Both the position numbers and the translations under genes were made by a program. Source: Gnetum montanum (lineage: Eukaryota > Streptophyta > Gnetopsida > Gnetales > Gnetaceae). From it: a stretch of 36,759 bases of DNA. A model generated the notes under the pieces. The model was not told the DNA's origin. It did no database searches and saw only the letters and a list, made by a program, of their open reading frames with translations. Below are positions 31,517 to 36,759 of this stretch, in pieces; the stretch's first letter is position 1; each line of letters starts with the position of its first letter. The DNA is taken from contig MNCI01008374.1 in NCBI GenBank assembly GCA_015680685.1, positions 385,595 through 422,353 on the forward strand, in the 5' to 3' direction.

Positions 31517-33080
31517 GTGTCTTCTTCTTTTCACAAAAGCACTTCACTGCCTACCACTCACACAAGAGACAGTCGGCAGCACAACATAAGTAACCAAGAT
31601 CCACTAGTTCCTCAACAGTTTCGAGTGGTATATATTCATCACGATGAATATGTACCTGACTTTACCTTTATTCTCCATCAAGATGAACAACTGCGTTGGA
31701 GAGACTTGGAGGGTAACATAGTGTTGCTTCCAGACCGAGCAGTCCCCAACCTGTTTAACGATAAGTATCAAACATACTCCCGGGTGTCCAACCTACGAAA
31801 GCAAATCCAAAAATGGAAGTAGGGAACTCATGAACCCTTGGATGCTGCCATGGGCTGATACTATGCATTGTTACATCGTTGCCCAGGCCATGGTTACTCG
31901 CAGCAGGATCAACTACATCATCTCATAGATGGACTTAGGCATGAAACCAAGAAAACCCTTGGAATGTATGCCCAAGGGAGATTATCAGAGCTTAGGTCCC
32001 ATTAGGTTCATAGATTTTTGGAGCAAGTAGCTAAGGAAGAATGAGAGCTACATAAGAGAGAAAGTGTGGAAGAGTACAACCATTATCCTTCCCTCCGAAA
32101 AAGGGGAGTGAGATTCTGTGAGGAGGAGGAAGAGTCACCACTCGAAGAGATGGTGAATAGAAAAACCTTACTGCTCCAAAAATTGACAATAGAAGTGTCG
32201 GCAAAGGTAGACCAAATGTGGGAATCCTTAGATAGTAGATTTAAAATCGTTCTCAAAATCGTAGAGGAGTCTAAGGAGTGAGGTAGTGAATATGATAAAA
32301 AGAAAAAGAGGGACTTGGACCATGCATGTAACAAAGGTAAGGGTAAAATGGATATCACCAAAGAGGTTGTGGATTCTTATACGGACAATGACGGTGGATG
32401 TGAGATATGCTAGTATGACCATCCTAAGGGATGTTGCCTAGTAATCTCACACCTACAAGAGTTTGGGGTGTATGCACTTAACCCACGACTTAACAAATGG
32501 CAAACACCTCAATGGTTACCTTATCCCCAAGGTAACCCAAGGTAGTTCCACCAACCATTAACGTATTATCCAAGTGAAACTCCGCCACAACCTATTGAGC
32601 AACACTAGAAATGGCAATACCCACAGTCATGGGGAGATGCCACCACCATGGCAACAATACCCTTACTAGCAACCGGATCCATATGGCTACTACATGCAGC
32701 AGCCAATCTCTCCATGTGACTCTGTTGGTCACATGACACCACAATGTCACTACCAAGCTCGGGAGTATTATAGGACTCCTTCTCCTAGGGGAGACACACC
32801 ACATACATACCATCCTCCAAATCCATCTACAACTCTCACACCGATAGCTCCATTACCACCCGCTCCAGCAATGCAAGGGGAACTCCCCACTCAATCGCAG
32901 CAACGCAATGTCACAAGAGCTATAAACCTTCAACCTATTGTTGGTTCTAACAACCATACAAAGAGAAAACCTTTCTTTAGAACCAACAGTCCAACCAAGC
33001 TCTCACAACCACAAGCAGTTGAGCCTCTGAACGCTCCTCCATCAAATAAGGCTTTAGAGCCCCCTTCAAACCAAAAATAG
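31517..33080 (+). pseudogene. gag: gag of element D, internally deleted
   Basis: Gag remnant in the same frame as an open run from 31442. The expected start (ATG in A) is GTG here at 31517. The N-terminal block (DEQLRW, DLEGNIVLLPDRAVPN) runs straight into LFNDKYQTYSRVSNLRKQ near 31748. Element A has about 950 bp between these points, so the Arg/Ser-rich part and the first half of the gag domain are deleted. Then follow LHHLIDGLRHETKKTLGMY, the charged part with EMVNRKTLLLQKLTIEV, a knuckle CEIC*YDHPKGC (32399-32434, with an in-frame TAG), and a proline/glutamine-rich tail ending near 33080 (open in another frame at 32694-33080). Confidence 0.75.
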
Positions 33081-33149
33081 AGCTCAACACACACGATTAT
33101 GTTAACACATGCCATCACTAACTAGATCAAGGAGGGCCACCTTCCTAGG

Positions 33150-33659
33150 AAATTCTCTGATCCTGGAAGTCCTTTAATTTATCTCCAAGTCGATCGAAAT
33201 GAACCATGTAAAGCTCTTCTAGACTCAGGTTCCGGAGTCAACTTAATATCATAGGAGATGTATAAAGCCTGGAACCTACCTCCACTAAAGAAGAGCAATA
33301 TTCACTTAGAGCTTGTTGACTAGTCCATCACTATTCCCTTGGAACTAGTGGAGGACATCGTTATCACTATGTGTGGTTGGTCATACCTAGCTGATTTCCT
33401 AGTGATACAAGTAAACAATGACAAAGGGGACTTTCCAATAATAATGGGAAGGGCATGGCTAAGTACCATAAATGCATGCCTAGGAATCCATGATCTTTCC
33501 CTAGAAATATCTAAGGAAAACACTTTTGGGAAGATTGAGAGGAAGAAAGTTCCATGCATCACATACAGTGATACAAGGTGTGCGTACAGGAATGTTCAAC
33601 ATTTCCTACATGCAACTGGTGTGCCCAAGAAATTAACATACACAAGTTCCTGTATGTAG
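33150..33659 (+). pseudogene. Protease (retropepsin) of element D, decayed
   Basis: Aspartic protease remnant. PLIYLQVDRNEPCKALLDSG contains the catalytic D-S-G (near 33220), followed by SGVNLIS and a stop. ADFLVIQVNN leads to PIIMGRAWLSTINACLGIHD (near 33435-33490), the usual C-terminal landmark of Ty3/gypsy proteases. Stops at 33253 and 33322 break the first half; from 33339 the frame is open for 106 codons. Polyprotein coding dies out downstream, and no reverse transcriptase follows. Confidence 0.75.
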
Positions 33660-34024
33660 CAACCACACACCAAGAAAATACCCAATGGTTGATAGTTGAT
33701 TAGGAGAGCAACTCACCATCATGCATGGAACTAACTAGGGGAACAACCTATGCCCACATTGAAAGCATAGATGCATTGAAGCAAGAGTGTCACCAACTTC
33801 CAACCCTTAACCTGAAAACATCAATAGATGGAAGCTGGAAATTCTTACAAAATTCAAACAAATGCTCCGATTGGAGAATACTAGTCGATGTGCAACAGAC
33901 CAAACCTTATCATGAATCTAGAACAGTCAATGCACATAATACATTGGAGAGAGAACGACCTTGCTCATTATTTTGGATCTCCCCCTTCCAACTTAGTCAT
34001 GGGGGAGATGGCCACCTATGCTAA
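33660..34024 (+). other. Weak coding remnant after the D protease
   Basis: A frame of 99 codons (33725-34024) ends SHGGDGHLC. I recognise no domain. It may be a scrap of the protease-reverse transcriptase linker left by the deletion of pol. Confidence 0.3.
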
Positions 34025-35525
34025 TCATTTGAGGCCCTCAATTCCTTTTTAAGTTTTTTTTATACATTTTTTTTTTTTTTGCAAATTTCTTTAACTTTTC
34101 TTGTATTTTTTTTGCAACATCGTTCATACTTTTTCATTTATTTTTGTGTTTATTTATTTTGTTTTGTTAAGTTTGTCACTTAATAAGTGCTCCTGAAGAT
34201 GGTATGAACTGTATTCCAATGATTGCTAATGTTTGGTTTTTACCTTTGAGTTATAATGTTGATACTTTGGTATGGTTATTTTGATATAACAAAGAATGAG
34301 TCCACATCATCCATGCATCCATGAATTTCTATAGTCTCTCTTGGCTTGGAACTGTACAGTCCCTTTCTCAATAATAAGAACTATTAACGAATCGGTGACT
34401 AGGCATTTCTCAAACTAAGGAAGGACTCAAGGACTGAAAAGGGTGTGACTTCAAGGGAACTTGATGCATTTGTGCTGGCCTTTCTCTTGGGTGCTTGGAT
34501 GTTTTCTTCTTGAGTCTTCCATACCATTCCGACACTGCTCCATTATTGGGAAGCTGAGCTAATAAAAATAATAAGTCTTGGCATGGTGTGGTTCTCATGC
34601 AAAACAAAAAAAAAATAGTGAGAATTCAAAGCACACCCCTTAGACGAAATAATCATCTAGGCTACAAGCACTAGTTATGGAACTAAATAAACATGTTCCC
34701 TTTAACTAAGGCCCTTCTCACTCCCTACTTTCTCCTTTTTTGTTTCATCGGAATGATGGTGACTCTTTGGTGGAAGCATTCTTGTTACTTCAAGTGGATG
34801 GATGGGCCAAATGTATTAATGCGAAGTCACTGGATGTGGATTGTTTGAGGCCGGATTTGGAATGAGATCTACTAAGTCACATTAATCATTAATACACAAG
34901 GGGCTATACACCACCTTGTTCTTGACACTCCATTCCATTCTCTTCTTTCCATCCTTCTTTCTCCATTTTTCACCTCATTGTCGATTGTATCAATAGTCCA
35001 TATTTTGGTGGACACATTGTTTTCTTTTTGGTAAAATCTTGTGGTTAAGAATTTAACTCTTGTTTCCAAATGGCATTTCCAAAGCCTATGGACTCTTTGA
35101 ATGCAAGATCGTCAGGGCATTAAGGGCATGAGCCTGCTTTGGGGAGGACCCACTAGCATTCCTAATTGGTGCATCCGTTAATTCCTTTCCCTTAAACATT
35201 TCCACAATCACCATTTGTTTTGTTCATCTCCATCTTTGACATCCATTTTATCGGCGTTGCCATTATTTCTTTTTCCCCATCTTTCTTATTCCTTATCTTT
35301 TTCCATACTATCGCTACTAGAGGTTTGCTCTCAGTCATGGGGGTCCTGGTCCAATTTTTTCGATTTTCTCTTAACCCCTACACCTTGGGTAGTCACCAAT
35401 ATTATATCTCCAAATCCGTATTAGTGATATCACAACTCAGCCAATGGACCTTACAATGAGGCAAGGTATTAATTGCATTGTGATTCATTTACCTTTGCTA
35501 ATATAAGACTATGTTGTATGTGCAG
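34025..35525 (+). other. 3' non-coding region of D
   Basis: T-rich at 34050-34180. Blocks shared with B and H: AGGGTGTGACTTCAAGGG (34440-34457), GCATGGTGTGGTTCTCAT (near 34580), GCGAAGTCACT (34820) and CTTTGGGGAGGACCCACT (35138-35155). The stretch ends in TGTATGTGCAG, a splice-acceptor-like site, right before ATGGC. The frames on both strands here are not supported as genes. Confidence 0.6.
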
Positions 35526-35888
35526 ATGGCAATCGTACACCAATGGATTGGATCTAGAGGAAACACTTGGAATGGACTGGTGCTGAAGTAGTTATGCAAG
35601 GAACAAGATTGATGGTGTGCTTATAGATGAACAACGAAAGGTGCAATCTTGGCATCAGCAGCAATAGACTTCTTCTTTTCTCTCTCTCTTCTCTCTCAGC
35701 TGCCAAATAAGACTGGATGTCAAATGTGTATAGTGTTCACTCTTGTTGTCATGAACACTAATTTTGTCATGTATTGTAATGATGATCCGTTCACATGTCA
35801 CCCCATTCACCATTAGTATCATTCAAGTCAATATTCCCATACCTTCCCAATATTTTGTAAGAAACTCAAGGACGAGTTTTCATTCAGT
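35526..35888 (+). other. Remnant 3' ORF and end region of D
   Basis: From the ATG at 35526 only about 21 codons are open (MAIVHQWIGSRG). This is the counterpart of the 67-codon frame in B at 8381. A CT repeat lies near 35675-35700. The CTCAAGGACGAG box before the polypurine tract is at about 35869-35880. Confidence 0.4.
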
Positions 35889-35898
35889 CATGGGGATA
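35889..35898 (+). other. Polypurine tract of D
   Basis: CATGGGGATA directly before the 3' LTR. Confidence 0.6.
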
Positions 35899-36615
35899 TG
35901 ATGAGCCACGATATCACGTACGTAATATCGCAACAACGATATCGCATCTGCCCCTGTGATATCGCGTACGCAATATCGCAACCCACCGAAACATCTATAA
36001 ATAAGAGGCAGCTTTCCCAATTTTAGACATCTAGAGTTAGTCCCTTATCCAAACTATAGCAATTTTACCATTCTAGAGTTAGAATAATTTCCCTGTGCCC
36101 GTAGTAGGAGTCTCAAAGTGAACGGATCTTTATTTGAGCAAATTGTACCTGAGCACACATTTGTGTACAGTAATAAAGATGAAATTTCTGATAAACCTTG
36201 CAACATATGGACTAAGCTAAATAGGATTTAATTATTATTAAATGTTTAAATGCTTTCTTAGATAATTAATCTCTCTCAACCCTTGACTCTCCTAGTTAAG
36301 TGCATTAAGTACGACCGCTTCAAGCACCTGTATAACTTAGTTAGTGAATAGTTAGTGAAAGTTAGTCAATTAATTCTCTTCATCTTTCCCTATTAGCATA
36401 GGTGTTTAAAAGATAAAAGATATAAAAATCATATACCTCAAGCTTACTTAACCATACAACCATGACAATACAAGTAAATTTGGAAAGACAATGATTGATT
36501 AACCTTAAGTATTCCATTAAGGTGCGTAAGCACTTAGTCCTTGATGTTTGACCGGATCATGCATGAGATGCTCGTATTTGTATGGTTGAGTGTAGGGGTA
36601 CCTTGTCACTCATCA
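35899..36615 (+). repeat. 3' LTR of element D, with internal deletion
   Basis: Starts TGATGAGCCACGATATC, ends CACTCATCA, 717 bp. It lacks about 105 bp of U5 present in the 5' LTR, but has one extra GATATC unit in U3. TATA 35998-36005; AATAAA 36172-36177. Confidence 0.85.
35998..36005 (+). promoter_or_regulatory. TATA box, D 3' LTR
   Basis: TATAAATA; it could start transcripts into the flanking H sequence. Confidence 0.55.
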
Positions 36616-36759
36616 CCTTTGAAGCCACACCCTATCCAAACCTTTGATTTCTTCCGATTCTAGAAACTACACAAGTCACCAATTTATTAAAGTTGTATTA
36701 ATGAAGAAGAGATTACATGCTTCCAAAACAAGGAAAACCATAGAGTATGTGGATGGGTG
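36616..36759 (-). mobile_element. Host element H, 3' non-coding region (piece 4, continues off window)
   Basis: Starts with the right target copy CCTTT of D. On the minus strand GGATAGGGTGTGGCTTCAAAGG matches the AGGGTGTGACTTCAAGGG block of D and B. The coding part of H, if any remains, lies to the right of the window. Confidence 0.6.

Larger units (their letters stand above)
30567..36615 (+). mobile_element. Element D: non-autonomous Athila-like retrotransposon
   Basis: A 6.05-kb element with LTRs 30567-31370 and 35899-36615, tRNA-Asp-type primer site, gag and protease remnants, 1.5 kb of non-coding sequence and a polypurine tract. There is no reverse transcriptase, RNase H or integrase. 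It is inserted in H in the opposite orientation; target copies are TCTTT (30562-30566) and CCTTT (36616-36620). Confidence 0.85.

Noticed and set aside
34872-35459. Hydrophobic frames (minus and plus) in D's 3' region as a possible env gene
   Set aside because: T-rich composition explains the hydrophobicity; the frames overlap on both strands and are not kept in B or H.
1-36759. tRNA, rRNA or ordinary plant genes
   Set aside because: None seen on either strand; tRNA-like sequence is limited to the primer-binding sites.

Overview
This window looks like repeat-filled plant nuclear DNA. It is made of decayed LTR retrotransposons of the Ty3/gypsy superfamily nested in one another, and I found no ordinary host gene, tRNA or rRNA gene. 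Plant origin is inferred from three things: primer-binding sites resembling the 3' end of plant tRNA-Asp (Athila type), a Tat/Ogre-type polyprotein with an extra RNase H, and plant-style short introns. The species cannot be named from the sequence. All coding regions are broken by stops and frameshifts, and many repeated motifs show CG to TG/CA decay.

Layout. A host element H, Athila-like and on the minus strand, supplies the backbone: its 3' LTR (3245-3863) and about 1.6 kb of its 3' non-coding region, seen in four pieces (3864-4023, 9877-10615, 29999-30566, 36616-36759). Four elements sit inside it. A (minus, 1-3244, left end off the window) lies in H's 3' LTR. B (plus, 4024-9876) is a related Athila-like element with only a gag remnant. 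C (plus, 10616-29998) is a 19.4-kb Tat/Ogre-like element. D (plus, 30567-36615) is an Athila-like element with gag and protease remnants. B, C and D are each bounded by 5-bp target duplications matching at 4 of 5 bases, and H reads collinearly with D's own 3' region once the insertions are removed.

Element C is the interesting part. Its order is LTR, tRNA primer site, gag, protease, then about 6.5 kb before reverse transcriptase, RNase H, a second archaeal-type RNase H, integrase, a 38-bp tandem array, polypurine tract and LTR. The 6.5-kb interval holds an antisense, intron-containing gene (about 22333 down to 17134). Five of its consecutive splice junctions keep one reading frame (phases 1,1,1,1,0), although this copy has stops. 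The interval is flanked on both sides by related 27-28-bp repeats. A degenerate motif, TCACGCTG, is clustered in C's LTRs, its 5' leader and the 5' part of the antisense gene, and may be a shared control or structural element.

Working together: A/H, B and D share LTR starts, U3 palindromes, primer site, polypurine tract and 3' non-coding blocks, so they are one family. B and D are internally deleted and would have needed another element's reverse transcriptase and integrase. C carried its own full pol set, now dead (active site YIDN instead of YIDD), with an integrase DD35E triad that is still readable.
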